Below, one piece after another: positions 37,693 to 46,808 of a stretch of 64,000 nt of DNA. A program made the position numbers and the translations under genes. Each line of letters starts with the position of its first letter. Position 1 is the first letter of the stretch. The notes under the pieces are model-generated. The model was not told the origin of the DNA. It saw nothing but the letters and a program-made list of their open reading frames with translations, and did no database searches. Origin of the DNA: Bacteroidales bacterium (GTDB lineage: Bacteria > Bacteroidota > Bacteroidia > Bacteroidales > Marinilabiliaceae); NCBI GenBank assembly GCA_024401335.1, contig JAKSLH010000008.1, positions 1 through 64,000 on the forward strand, given 5' to 3'.

Positions 37693-37720
37693 GGGCTGGC
37701 TCAACCATCTGAGCCAGCCC
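37693..37720 (-). terminator. terminator/attenuator hairpin in the left arm (copy 2)
   Basis: Perfect 11-base arms GGGCTGGCTCA and TGAGCCAGCCC with a 6-base loop, followed on the minus strand by seven T residues. It lies between the last surface lipoprotein gene of the left arm and its DUF6057 gene. Confidence 0.85.
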
Positions 37721-37776
37721 CATAAATTACAATGTCTCTAAACTCATCATTGTTTCAAGACAAAAGATGTTGGAGA

Positions 37777-39165
37777 TTATTTTGCAGCCTTAACAGGTCT
37801 GATAGAAACACCAATGTTCTTGTCAGCCATGCTGTTGATAATCTTCTTAGAATTGTCAAACATACCATTGTTGAAAAGAAGGATGTTTGGCATTGAAGCG
37901 ATGCTGCCTATTGAGCCGAAACCACCGGCATTCTGCTCAGCACTGTTAGGGAAAGTATACTTACCAGATACTTCACCTGAAGCATAATAACCTGCAGCGC
38001 CATTAGCGATCAATGTGTTCTCGTAGCGATAGCCAGCTGCTGGCAAGAAGATGCTGTTGCCGTTAGGACCTGTTACCTTATAACCAGCACCAGTATACTC
38101 CCATTCACACTCCTTAATCAACTCATTGAGCTGAGCAGTAGTAGGCATAGCCCATTCTGCACCCCAGTTCTTAGTAGCTGCATCATACTTTGCATCACCA
38201 ATAATGCTCAAACCAGCAATGTCTGCATCGTGACCTTCGTTGTATGAAACGAAACCTTCTGATTCTACAATGAAATCAGCGTGGAGGTAATTGTCTGCAT
38301 TGCTGTATACAGCTTCAGTGAAATAAGACCATGCAGTATCCTTTTCAGCAGTCGCCTTAGCCTCAGCTACGACTTTAGCCAAGTTGATTTCTGGATCAAC
38401 TGGAACCAACTTCTGAATTGGGTCTGTGTAAGAAACCTTCTCTGCCTTTGCTACAACGTAAACATTGTATTCGTCTTCACCATAATCTTTGTCATTATTA
38501 GCGGCTTTGAGAGCATTATAATCAGCCAAGCCAGTAATCTCAAGAATATCAGCTACACTGACACCAAAAGACATAAGATACCTAGCGAGTGCAGGAGCAT
38601 AACCTTCTTCTGTATGAGACATAAAGACTCTACCTTCTTTTACAGTATAGACTTTGTCACATTTAGAGTCCTCCTTTATATCTTTTTTAGATACGTAATT
38701 GCCTTCTGCATCCTTATATGAATGTCTCTCAATAACGATATCACAATCAAAGTCTGGACGAACGCTATCAACTGCAACTACCTGGATATTCTCCAACTTA
38801 GCAATCTGAACATTGCCTTTATCAGACTTCAGATTACCCTTGCATGAGTTAAACAAGTCCTTTACATCAGGGCTAGTACCCTGAGCATAGGTGTCAGCCT
38901 TTATGCTCAACTGTGTGCCTGTTACATCACCCCAGATAAAGCTTATGCCCATATCCTGTGCACTTGCAGCACCTACATTCTTGTCAGCCCATAGAGTATT
39001 TGAAGGCAAACCCAAGTCTACTGCGGCACCAACACTTGCAATGCTACTAGTGTTTGCATTGTATGGAGTGCCGATAGAAACTGTTTCATCATCATCATTA
39101 CAAGCTACAAAAGCACCTGCAATAAATGTTGCGAACAAAATATTATTTAATCTATTTCTTTTCAT
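37777..39165 (-). CDS. surface lipoprotein with a Fib_succ_major/DUF1566-like C-terminal region
   Basis: A 462-residue probable lipoprotein with lipobox FIAGAFVACNDDD (Cys21). The segment VDLGLPSNTLWADKNVGAAS and, near the end, EWAMPTTAQLNELIKECEW with FLPAAGYRY and GVSIRPVKAAK match the repeated domain common in Bacteroidota surface proteins. A lipoprotein-specific stretch of about 200 residues separates the two halves. The longer frame (39210) overlaps the upstream gene and puts residues before the signal peptide, so 39165 is used. It exists only in the left arm and may bind glycan or protein at the surface. Confidence 0.72.
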   Translation of the reverse strand: MKRNRLNNILFATFIAGAFVACNDDDETVSIGTPYNANTSSIASVGAAVDLGLPSNTLWADKNVGAASAQDMGISFIWGDVTGTQLSIKADTYAQGTSPDVKDLFNSCKGNLKSDKGNVQIAKLENIQVVAVDSVRPDFDCDIVIERHSYKDAEGNYVSKKDIKEDSKCDKVYTVKEGRVFMSHTEEGYAPALARYLMSFGVSVADILEITGLADYNALKAANNDKDYGEDEYNVYVVAKAEKVSYTDPIQKLVPVDPEINLAKVVAEAKATAEKDTAWSYFTEAVYSNADNYLHADFIVESEGFVSYNEGHDADIAGLSIIGDAKYDAATKNWGAEWAMPTTAQLNELIKECEWEYTGAGYKVTGPNGNSIFLPAAGYRYENTLIANGAAGYYASGEVSGKYTFPNSAEQNAGGFGSIGSIASMPNILLFNNGMFDNSKKIINSMADKNIGVSIRPVKAAK

Positions 39166-39199
39166 TGTAATGCTTTTTTTAAAACCATTAAGAGGTTTA

Positions 39200-40027
39200 T
39201 TACTCCTCATAGTAAATTGAATGAACAGTCATTGTACCTGAGTAGAGCATGAGGTCAAGGTCTCTACCCTCACCACCTCTTGCACAGTCATTTGCGATTT
39301 GTCCTGTGAGAGCAAGTTCCCACTTGCCATCAGCGCTCATCTGCTTCTTGATAGGCACATGGTCATAGTAAGTTGCACTCCACCAGCCGTTCATCACCTT
39401 CATGTCACAGTCGTCAGAAACGTCTGTCAACTCAAAGATAAGAGTCTTGCAGCCAAAGTATACATTATCATCGAGGTAAGGAAGATTTGTGAACAATGGT
39501 GATGCCTCAAACTTGCCGTCTTCTTCGTTTGCAGAAACAGCAGTACCATATTGGCATCTACCTTCATTGTCGCTGAAACGCATTGCTGCAGCATCCCAAG
39601 CGCCTGGCTTAAATGCTGGCTGCTCTTCAGGATTCTCTCCGTAAATATATACTTTAACAAGAGGTTCTGTGATTGTCTCGCACTCTACCTCGTAGTCAGT
39701 AACAAGAACAGTACCATCTGCGCAAGTAGCAGTGAGACGAACATTGTGCTTTCCAAGCAACATCTTCGACTTTGCATAATTGCTGACAAAAGCCTTACCG
39801 CTATTTGATTCAGTAACATAACCGAGGTTCCATTTAGCATTAACTGGTGCCAATGTCTCACAAGTGATTACATTACCATTTTTTCCGTCTTTAGAGTCTA
39901 CAGATACAGTTGTAGCGCTCCTGAGCTCTTCGACTGTAATATGACCTCCATTGCTGATCTCTTCCTGTTCAGGCTCGCAGGCAGTCATACCACATACTGT
40001 AGCTATTAATAAAAATATCTTTTTCAT
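39200..40027 (-). CDS. SusE/F-position surface lipoprotein (left arm)
   Basis: A 275-residue probable lipoprotein (lipobox TVCGMTACEPE, Cys17) right after susD, the usual place for a surface glycan-binding protein. An Ig/PKD-like region occupies residues 35-120. The C-terminal half contains MKVMNGWWSATYYDHVPI and ends MTVHSIYYEE. The right-arm protein at 51863-52567 has the counterpart RITTGWWSVNLCDDIPI and a similar ending, so the two are homologous. The ligand is unknown. Confidence 0.75.
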   Translation of the reverse strand: MKKIFLLIATVCGMTACEPEQEEISNGGHITVEELRSATTVSVDSKDGKNGNVITCETLAPVNAKWNLGYVTESNSGKAFVSNYAKSKMLLGKHNVRLTATCADGTVLVTDYEVECETITEPLVKVYIYGENPEEQPAFKPGAWDAAAMRFSDNEGRCQYGTAVSANEEDGKFEASPLFTNLPYLDDNVYFGCKTLIFELTDVSDDCDMKVMNGWWSATYYDHVPIKKQMSADGKWELALTGQIANDCARGGEGRDLDLMLYSGTMTVHSIYYEE

Positions 40028-40047
40028 ATTGTTTACTAATTAATAGA

Positions 40048-41964
40048 TTAATAGAGTGTCACATACTGTGTCTTAGAATCTGCAGCATCCCAGCCATCGT
40101 TCTGCTTGATCTTGCCGTTAGAAAGTAAGATCTGAGCCTGTGGCTTCGACAAGAAGCCGTCAGTTGCTTCATAACGTTCTGTCCAAGAGCAAGTCATGTG
40201 CTTCATGATAGCCTTTTCAGTACCCTTGTTAACGATCTGCTTACCTTCCTGAGCCTGAAGAGCCTTAGAAGCGATACCGCCCTTATTGCCCTTGCCAGTC
40301 CAGCGACGCAAGTCGTTGAAACGGAGGCCTTCGAATGCAAACTCCCAACGGCGCTCGTCCTGTACAGCCTTCAAAGAGTAAGCTGTCTGAGGAACACCTG
40401 CACGAGCCTGTACCTGGTTCATATACTGAGCATCACCAGTGAGCTCTGTAGCCATCAAGAGAACGTCAGCATAACGCATGAGGTAGAAGTCCTCGAAGTG
40501 GTCACCCTGCATACCGTTGTCAAGTGAGCTGCTTGAGAAGCCAGGAGCCTTTCTCCACCATGGGTTATCACCATCGCAAGCATCAAGAGTTACACCGTTG
40601 TACTTCTTTACACCGTAGCCAGAAGCCTCGCAGCAGTCCTTTACGAAATCATAGTTGATTTCCTTGCCTTCCTTTTCACCAGTAGCGGCCATAGTAGGAC
40701 CATCAACACCGATAATCAAAGAAGCCTTCTTACGCTTGTCGATGTATGGCTTAGTAGGGTTGTTCTCTGCAATTGTCCAGTCGTCATAGATGTTGCATGA
40801 AGGAGTACCCTGGCCCCAGCCCTGTGTAAATGGATAAGTGTAGTCACGGTTACCATTGTTGCCGTTAACACGGAGAGCCCAGAAACATGAGAGGTAGTTA
40901 CAGTACATACGTGGTGTTGAATAACCACCAGGAATAGCCCACTTAGATGCGTTCATGAACTGAATCTGGAAGAGTTCCTCTGGGTTGCCGTTGCCATTGC
41001 CAGGCATATCGAAGCAGTCTGCCTCGTCCATGTCAGCGATGTAGTCATAAGCATGGCCTACACCGTCCTTAGCCTCAGCCAAGAGAAGGCTGTTAGAGTA
41101 CTGCCACAATGAACGGTAGTCCTTGAGAAGTCTGTAGCCGCTGTTGTTTACAACGTCCATAAGAGCGTCGATAACATCCTGCTTAGTGAGAGAAGTCTTG
41201 TCGCAGCCTTCCTGACCCTCTACGAGATCTACTTTTTCCACGTTACCAGTATAGAGCTCTGGAACCTTCTTGTAAAAGCCTGCCCAGAACATATATGCAC
41301 GTGCAAGGAAAGCCTTTGCAACATAGCTGTTAGCGTGACCAGAACCGAACTCTACATTCTTGCTCATGAGGTTCATACCTGAGATGAAGTCAGAGAAGAT
41401 CTGTGGATAAATCTTTTCTTCTGCACTAACCTGCTCCTCCATTTCTGGAGTCAATGTTGTAGAAGTAACCAAAGGTACATCACCGAACAACTGAGTGAGC
41501 CAGAGAGTGTAAAGACCGCGCATAAAGTAACCTTCACCGAGGAGCTGGTTGCGCTTTGCTTCTTTGCCTGTCCAGTCAACATTGTCGATTGTCTCAATCT
41601 GGTTGTTGGCACGTGAGATACCACCATAGAGGAGGATGAATGGCTCCTGATACTGGTCAACGCTCATCTCGGTCAAGTGATGGAGAGACTTGACCTTGTT
41701 GTCCTGAAGACCACCAGAGCCAAAGCAGTTGTCTGACATGACTTCCCACCAGTAGAAGATGTTCTGGTTGTCTGCGTCGCCGCCACCCATTGTATTCATG
41801 ATACTGTAGGTAGCTGCATTCAAGGCCTCAACGTCTGCAGGCTTGCCAGGGAAGGTAGCCTGAGTCATTTCGGTAACACGTGGATCGGTGTCCAACATGT
41901 CGTTACAAGCAGTGAACGAAGCTGCTGAAAGCAAAGCCGCTGCTGTTAATATCTTGTTATTCAT
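40048..41964 (-). CDS. susD: SusD/RagB-family outer-membrane lipoprotein (left arm)
   Basis: A 638-residue lipoprotein with lipobox LSAASFTACNDML (Cys20). It covers the partner SusC barrel on the cell surface and captures the nutrient ligand. SusD hallmarks are the TPR-like helical N-terminal half (GEGYFMRGLYTLWLTQLFGD) and the C-terminal DERRWEFAFEGLRFNDLRRW. It lies 24 bases downstream of susC. At the C-terminus it has the usual RYEATDGFLSKPQAQI. The substrate cannot be told from sequence, and no glycoside hydrolase is in the arm. Confidence 0.92.
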   Translation of the reverse strand: MNNKILTAAALLSAASFTACNDMLDTDPRVTEMTQATFPGKPADVEALNAATYSIMNTMGGGDADNQNIFYWWEVMSDNCFGSGGLQDNKVKSLHHLTEMSVDQYQEPFILLYGGISRANNQIETIDNVDWTGKEAKRNQLLGEGYFMRGLYTLWLTQLFGDVPLVTSTTLTPEMEEQVSAEEKIYPQIFSDFISGMNLMSKNVEFGSGHANSYVAKAFLARAYMFWAGFYKKVPELYTGNVEKVDLVEGQEGCDKTSLTKQDVIDALMDVVNNSGYRLLKDYRSLWQYSNSLLLAEAKDGVGHAYDYIADMDEADCFDMPGNGNGNPEELFQIQFMNASKWAIPGGYSTPRMYCNYLSCFWALRVNGNNGNRDYTYPFTQGWGQGTPSCNIYDDWTIAENNPTKPYIDKRKKASLIIGVDGPTMAATGEKEGKEINYDFVKDCCEASGYGVKKYNGVTLDACDGDNPWWRKAPGFSSSSLDNGMQGDHFEDFYLMRYADVLLMATELTGDAQYMNQVQARAGVPQTAYSLKAVQDERRWEFAFEGLRFNDLRRWTGKGNKGGIASKALQAQEGKQIVNKGTEKAIMKHMTCSWTERYEATDGFLSKPQAQILLSNGKIKQNDGWDAADSKTQYVTLY

Positions 41965-41987
41965 ATACTACTAATCAATTTTAGAAA

Positions 41988-44900
41988 TTAGAACTTAATG
42001 CTTGCACCAACAGTCCAAGTACGTGATGGTGGATACAAACCAAGGTCAATACCAGATGCCCATGAGTCAGCACCACCTGATGAACCTACTTCTGGGTCGA
42101 GGCCAGTGTAGCCTGTGAATGTGTAGAGGTCAGATGCCTGTACATAGAGGCGGAACTGCTGGAATGGCATAGCCTTAATAAGCTGCTTGAAGTCGTAGCC
42201 GAGAGTTACAGACTTGATCTTGAAGTAGTCTGCATCTTCCATGTAGCGTGTAGACACCCAAACTTCGTTGTTGCTGCCATAGCAGATACGTGGCATTGTA
42301 TTAGAAGTGCCTTCACCATGCCAACGGTTCAAGATTGTTGTATCATAGTTGTGCTGATAAGAGTCAGCATATGAACGGTATGAACGCATAATCTGCATAC
42401 CGAATGCGCCTGCACCGTTTACAGAGAAGTCAAGACCCTTCCAAGTCAAACCAAGGTTAACACCGAGAGTCACGTCTGGGTTAGGGTTACCGATTTCATG
42501 CTTATCGCTTATATCGCTATCAGCGTATGTGATAACGCCGTCGTTGTTCCAGTCATCCCAGATGCAGTCACCTGGCTGTGCGTTGTCAAGAACAGCCTTG
42601 CCGTTTGCACGAGCCTCGTCGATCTGAGCCTGGTTCTGCCAGATACCGCTGTATGACATACCACGGAAGTAACCGATTGGCTTACCAATCTCAGCACGAT
42701 AGATATAGTCAGTACCCTGTGAGAGGATTGAAGCAGCACCATTGATGTAACCATTCTCGTTAGCGATACGAGTAACCTCGTTCTTGTTAGTAGCGAAGTT
42801 TACACCTACATTGTAGCCAACCTGACCGATCTTGTCGTTCCAAGAGATTGCAAGTTCGATACCCTTGTTCTCAACGTCACCACCGTTGATGTATGCTGGG
42901 TTAGTACCCTGGATAGCGATGTGTGGACCAGTGATCAACCAGTCCTTAGTAGTCTTCTTGTACCAGTCGAAGTTTACAGACAAGCGGCTGTCAAGGAAGC
43001 GTGCGTCGAAACCGAGGTCGATCTGCTCAGAAGTCTCCCAAGTAAGGTCTGGGTTAGGAACGATATTTGCAAAAGCACCTGTGTTAGGTGTACCAGAAGT
43101 AGAAGTCTCCATTGAGCTGTCGAACTTGTAACCGTTGTCACCTGCGTCACCAGACTGTGCGATAGTTGCGAGGTACTGGTACTTAGGAATAGAGCAGTTA
43201 CCGTTCTGACCCCAAGATGCACGGATCTTGAAGAAGTCAACGATGCCCTGAGCGCCTTCCATGAATGCCTCGTTAGACATCACCCAACCAGCAGATACTG
43301 ATGGGAATGAACCCCAACGGTGACCGTCTGCGAAGATTGAAGAACCATCACGACGTACAGTTACTGTAGCCATGTAAGTCTCGTTCAAGTCCCAGTTTAC
43401 ACGACCGAACCAAGATGCGAGATATTCGTCATCGTTTGGCTTGCCTGTAAGAGTGACGTCAGTTGCCTGAGTTACCTTGAAGTTAGAGAGCCATGCCGAA
43501 TCCCAGCCCTTGAGAGTTGCGAGCTGCTCGCCGCCATCAACCTTGTTAGAGCCGCCGAGGTTTGTGCTCCATGAAGAAGCCTGATAGCTCTGACCAACCA
43601 ACACGCTGATCTTGTTGCCAGCGAGAACAGGAAGATCGTATGAGAGTGTGTTTTCAATAGAGTAGTTAGAGCTCATCCATGCGCTCTGGCTAGCGTTGTA
43701 TGCGCTTACTGTACCAGAACCTGCCGATGGAGAACGTGGCTCAGCATAGCTGCGGTATGCACCTGCACCCCAACCATAGTTGAACTGTGAACGGAACTTC
43801 AAGCCCTTGATTGGCTGGATAGTCATGAATGCAGTAGCACCTACATTGAGGTTGCGGCTTTCTGCCATAGAGTTGAATCCACCCTTAGTAAGGCCTTCCC
43901 ATGGGTTGCTGAACCAGAAGTCATTCCAGCCAGTACCATAGTTTTCATGGTTGTAGACCTCACCGTTGTCAGCATACTGTGGCATAAGAGGAGTAGTCTG
44001 AAGCAAGCTGTGGATGTAGCTCCAGTACATACCGTCCTCAGCGAGGTCATGGCTTGTGTTGTACATGATAGACATGTTCTCACCGATAGTGATAGCATCG
44101 AACTCGTTGTTCTTAGACTTCAAGAGCACGTGATCGCTGTTGAGGCGGATAGTGTGACGCTTGTAGAAAGAAGCCTGGTCAGCACCCATGATACCTTCAT
44201 TGTCAGTGTATGTATAAGACATGGCGAACTTAGACTTGTCTGAACCACCAGTCAATGTCAAAGAGTGGTTCTGCTGAAGAACGTTGTCGTTCTGGAATAC
44301 ATCCCACCAGTCAGTACCTTCCCAGCCAGCCTGAACCTTTGCGATGATGTCCTCTGGAACATAGTCAGCAAAGTTCATTGGAGCGCCGCTGTTGTTGAAT
44401 GAGTTCTCATTCATGATCATCATGTACTGCTGAGCGTTCAAGAGCTGTGGACGCTTGTATACATTAGCCCAACCGAGGGCGCCATTGTATGTAAGCTCTA
44501 CCTTGCCAGCCTTACCCTGCTTAGTAGTAACAAGGATAACGCCGTTGGCAGCACGTGCACCATAGATAGCTGCAGAAGCAGCATCCTTCAACACGTCGAT
44601 GCTCTCGATATCGTTAGGGTTGATGTTTGCGAGGTCGCCGCCTGAAACACCGTCGATAACGTAGAGAGGAGCCGAATTACCGATAGTACCGATACCACGG
44701 ATATTTACCTTAAAGCCCTTACCTGGCTGTGTAGATGACTGAGTGATCTGCACACCTGGAGTTGAAGATGCCATCGCACCAAGAGCGTTGGTAGTGTTAA
44801 GCTTGGCGATGTCATCACCCTTAACCTGTACTGTAGCACCTGTAACGAGCTTCTTCTTCTGAACACCGTAACCAACGACTACAACGTCGTCGAGAACGAG

Positions 44901-45236
44901 TTCCTGCATCTGCACTGTCATGCCTGGAGCGGCAGCCACTGTCTGGCTCTCGAAGCCTACGAACGAGAACTCAAGTTCCTGTCCTGCTTCAACACCTTTG
45001 AGAGTGAACTTACCATCGAGGTCGGTGATAGTTCCGTTTGTTGTACCCTTCTGGATAACGTATGCACCAACTACTGGCTCACCGTTAGGATCGAGTACAG
45101 TACCGCTGATTTCCTTGCTCTGCTGCATTACAGCCATGTCTGGAGCTGCGAATGCCATAGCACAAGGAGCACTGCCTGACAACATAACTAATGCTGCTGC
45201 CAAAAAGAGTGCGTTCTTTTTCGAATTAAAATTCAT
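41988..45236 (-). CDS. susC: SusC/RagA-family TonB-dependent transporter (left arm)
   Basis: A 1082-residue outer-membrane barrel that imports oligosaccharides or peptides with its SusD lid. In order: signal peptide to about residue 30, carboxypeptidase D-like domain about 42-115 (SGTVLDPNGEPVVGAYVIQK), TonB-box and plug region (DDVVVVGYG, IESIDVLKDAASAAIYGARA), and a C-terminal barrel ending VGASIKF. Residues 1-146 are identical to those of the right-arm SusC at 46813-50040. The strongest promoter of the region (45412-45443) drives this gene through a leader of about 170 bases. This arm is predicted to be ON in the sequenced orientation. Confidence 0.95.
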   Translation of the reverse strand: MNFNSKKNALFLAAALVMLSGSAPCAMAFAAPDMAVMQQSKEISGTVLDPNGEPVVGAYVIQKGTTNGTITDLDGKFTLKGVEAGQELEFSFVGFESQTVAAAPGMTVQMQELVLDDVVVVGYGVQKKKLVTGATVQVKGDDIAKLNTTNALGAMASSTPGVQITQSSTQPGKGFKVNIRGIGTIGNSAPLYVIDGVSGGDLANINPNDIESIDVLKDAASAAIYGARAANGVILVTTKQGKAGKVELTYNGALGWANVYKRPQLLNAQQYMMIMNENSFNNSGAPMNFADYVPEDIIAKVQAGWEGTDWWDVFQNDNVLQQNHSLTLTGGSDKSKFAMSYTYTDNEGIMGADQASFYKRHTIRLNSDHVLLKSKNNEFDAITIGENMSIMYNTSHDLAEDGMYWSYIHSLLQTTPLMPQYADNGEVYNHENYGTGWNDFWFSNPWEGLTKGGFNSMAESRNLNVGATAFMTIQPIKGLKFRSQFNYGWGAGAYRSYAEPRSPSAGSGTVSAYNASQSAWMSSNYSIENTLSYDLPVLAGNKISVLVGQSYQASSWSTNLGGSNKVDGGEQLATLKGWDSAWLSNFKVTQATDVTLTGKPNDDEYLASWFGRVNWDLNETYMATVTVRRDGSSIFADGHRWGSFPSVSAGWVMSNEAFMEGAQGIVDFFKIRASWGQNGNCSIPKYQYLATIAQSGDAGDNGYKFDSSMETSTSGTPNTGAFANIVPNPDLTWETSEQIDLGFDARFLDSRLSVNFDWYKKTTKDWLITGPHIAIQGTNPAYINGGDVENKGIELAISWNDKIGQVGYNVGVNFATNKNEVTRIANENGYINGAASILSQGTDYIYRAEIGKPIGYFRGMSYSGIWQNQAQIDEARANGKAVLDNAQPGDCIWDDWNNDGVITYADSDISDKHEIGNPNPDVTLGVNLGLTWKGLDFSVNGAGAFGMQIMRSYRSYADSYQHNYDTTILNRWHGEGTSNTMPRICYGSNNEVWVSTRYMEDADYFKIKSVTLGYDFKQLIKAMPFQQFRLYVQASDLYTFTGYTGLDPEVGSSGGADSWASGIDLGLYPPSRTWTVGASIKF

Positions 45237-45256
45237 GTTTAGTACTATAAAAGATT
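44799..45256 (-). repeat. inverted repeat, left copy, spanning the susC 5' end
   Basis: This covers 20 bases upstream of the left susC ATG and its first 146 codons. It is inverted relative to 46793-47250. Bases 44941-45181 (241 bp) match 46868-47108 without a single difference. Outside that block synonymous differences appear, for example codons 14-19 and after codon 98. Encoded protein is identical over all 146 codons. Confidence 0.95.
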
Positions 45257-45319
45257 GATTGAATTAATATAAGTTTCTTTTTCTTGTATTCATCCGACGA
45301 AGAATGAATTGTACGGCCC

Positions 45320-45344
45320 AGCCTCATAGGCTTCCCGTAGCGGG
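45320..45344 (-). promoter_or_regulatory. two short hairpins in the left susC leader
   Basis: AGCCT-CAT-AGGCT (45320-45332) and CCCG-TAG-CGGG (45334-45344) stand out as a GC-rich island in AT-rich DNA. They lie in the predicted 5' untranslated region of the left susC message, some 85-110 bases before its start codon. They could affect mRNA stability or translation. Confidence 0.5.
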
Positions 45345-45411
45345 GGTTGACTTGCTTTCTTTCCTATACTTTTCGAGTTTTATCGTTTTGAACATAATTT
45401 GTTTTCAAGGT

Positions 45412-45443
45412 CAAAATTAGTTAGTTTTTTATTTTTTAACAAA
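45412..45443 (-). promoter_or_regulatory. strong promoter inside the putative invertible segment, facing left susC
   Basis: Minus strand: TTTG (45440-45443), a 20-base spacer, TAATTTTG (45412-45419), a full match to the Bacteroidota consensus. The transcript would start near 45405 and run into the left susC. No equally good promoter was found facing right, so inversion would redirect this promoter to the right susC. Confidence 0.75.
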
Positions 45444-45844
45444 CATTCAGAGATAAAAAATAATACAAATGCAATAAAGTATATGTTTTTGATAAAATAA
45501 TATCAGTATACAACTACCAATATATACATAAAAAAAACATATTAACACAAGCAAAATCGACCTAATTGCGTATAAACCATTAAATTATAGTGCTAAAAAC
45601 AATATGTTTTACTAACAAATGAATAAATATACAGCTGATAAGACTGATAAAAAACATAAGTCCGCCACTACTTATTGATTTATATAGATTACCCTCAGAT
45701 AATCTAAAACATGTAAAAAAAATATTATGCCCGCCCGACAACCATTGCGTCCGCATTAATTAACAATTGTTAAATGGAAACTCGGTTTTTATAGGAAGAC
45801 GTCAATATGAATAGGGATTAACACTCAAAAAAAAAAACATTTAG
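45444..45844. other. AT-rich spacer upstream of the recombinase, with palindromes
   Basis: No gene was seen. It holds a 7-base inverted repeat with an 8-base spacer (TAGATTA and TAATCTA, 45685-45706), a geometry like a tyrosine-recombinase core or operator. It also holds a perfect 14-base palindrome TTAACAATTGTTAA at 45760-45773, about 70 bases before the recombinase start, which could be an operator. No consensus promoter for the recombinase was recognised. Confidence 0.55.
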
Positions 45845-46777
45845 ATGAAACTATTATCAAGAACGCACCTTTGGATATATAATATAGGTGCAATAAAGCT
45901 AAATGCATATTTGAAGACGTATATAGAAAAGAAATATGCAGAAGGATACAAGGCACAAGACATGCTTAGAATGATGCTTGACAGTGTTGAACACTATGCA
46001 GGAGACAAGGTTCGCATTACAGATGTGGACATATCATTTTTCAAGGGATACATTCTCTACCTGAAAAACGAGTATGAGACTAGGCGGAAGCATCATGATG
46101 GGAAGCGAAGATTGAAACTTACGACAGCCAAGACATTATGTAACATGTTCAGTTCTGCAATCAATGATGCCGTAAGAAGCGGGGTCATTGACAAGAATCC
46201 GTTTAAGATGCTCAATTCTCACGAGAAGATACGTGCCGATAGCGAGTCACGATGTTATCTAACTATTGAGGAGCTTCAAAAAATGATCGATTGCGATTGT
46301 AAATCGGAGCCGGTAAAACGGGCTTTTTTATTTATGTGCTTCACAGGCATGCGAATAAGCGATGTCAGAAATCTCAAATGGGGAGATATAGAGAATGACG
46401 GTAAGGTGATGAGGGCCAAGATAGTGCAGATCAAAACAGGCAACATGTTACATGTGCCAATATCGCAAGATGCGCAACATTGGATGATGGACAAGGACCA
46501 TAACATTGAGAGCGTCTTTAGCAGATTGCCAAGACTCACCGTAATGAATTACCAGATAAAGAAGTGGGCAAGGGATGCAGGAATAATAAAGAATGTCACC
46601 TGTCATGTAGCCCGGCACACCTTTGCGACCATGACCCTAACACTAGGGGCAGATCTGTACACGGTGTCGAAGTTATTAGGACATACAAACATCACGACCA
46701 CACAGATATATGCAAAGATTGTTAACGACAAGTTGATAGATGCTGTAAAACTGACTGAAGGACTATTTAAATACTAG
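45845..46777 (+). CDS. tyrosine recombinase, putative invertase of the susC switch
   Basis: A 310-residue site-specific recombinase. Residues 1-125 are a SAM-like core-binding domain. The catalytic set is complete: Arg170 (TGMRISDVRNLKW), Lys197 (QIKTGN), His254 and Arg257 (HVARHTFATM), His280 (LLGHTNITTT) and nucleophile Tyr289 (TQIYAKI). It lacks a long arm-binding N-terminus, like the small Tsr/Xer-type invertases of Bacteroides. It sits between two inverted susC 5' ends and 35 bases upstream of the right susC, with no transposase, excisionase or cargo genes. This favours local inversion over element transfer. Confidence 0.93.
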   Translation: MKLLSRTHLWIYNIGAIKLNAYLKTYIEKKYAEGYKAQDMLRMMLDSVEHYAGDKVRITDVDISFFKGYILYLKNEYETRRKHHDGKRRLKLTTAKTLCNMFSSAINDAVRSGVIDKNPFKMLNSHEKIRADSESRCYLTIEELQKMIDCDCKSEPVKRAFLFMCFTGMRISDVRNLKWGDIENDGKVMRAKIVQIKTGNMLHVPISQDAQHWMMDKDHNIESVFSRLPRLTVMNYQIKKWARDAGIIKNVTCHVARHTFATMTLTLGADLYTVSKLLGHTNITTTQIYAKIVNDKLIDAVKLTEGLFKY

Positions 46778-46783
46778 ACAGTA

Positions 46784-46808
46784 AGTACTATAAATCTTTT
46801 ATAGTACT
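46784..46808 (+). promoter_or_regulatory. 25-bp palindrome between recombinase and right susC
   Basis: AGTACTATAAA-TCT-TTTATAGTACT, perfect 11-base arms. The right half and the following bases to the ATG are shared with the left susC, but the left half is absent there. It could be the recombinase crossover or binding site, or a terminator for the recombinase message before the right susC. Confidence 0.6.

Noticed and set aside
40000..45236. ECF sigma/anti-sigma or hybrid two-component regulator expected next to SusCD
   Set aside because: I looked on both arms and between them and found no such gene. The only regulator-like gene present is the recombinase.
45845..46777. Recombinase as the integrase of a mobile element or prophage
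   Set aside because: No tRNA target, direct-repeat attachment sites, excisionase, relaxase, transposase or phage genes are nearby. The flanking inverted susC repeats explain its place better.
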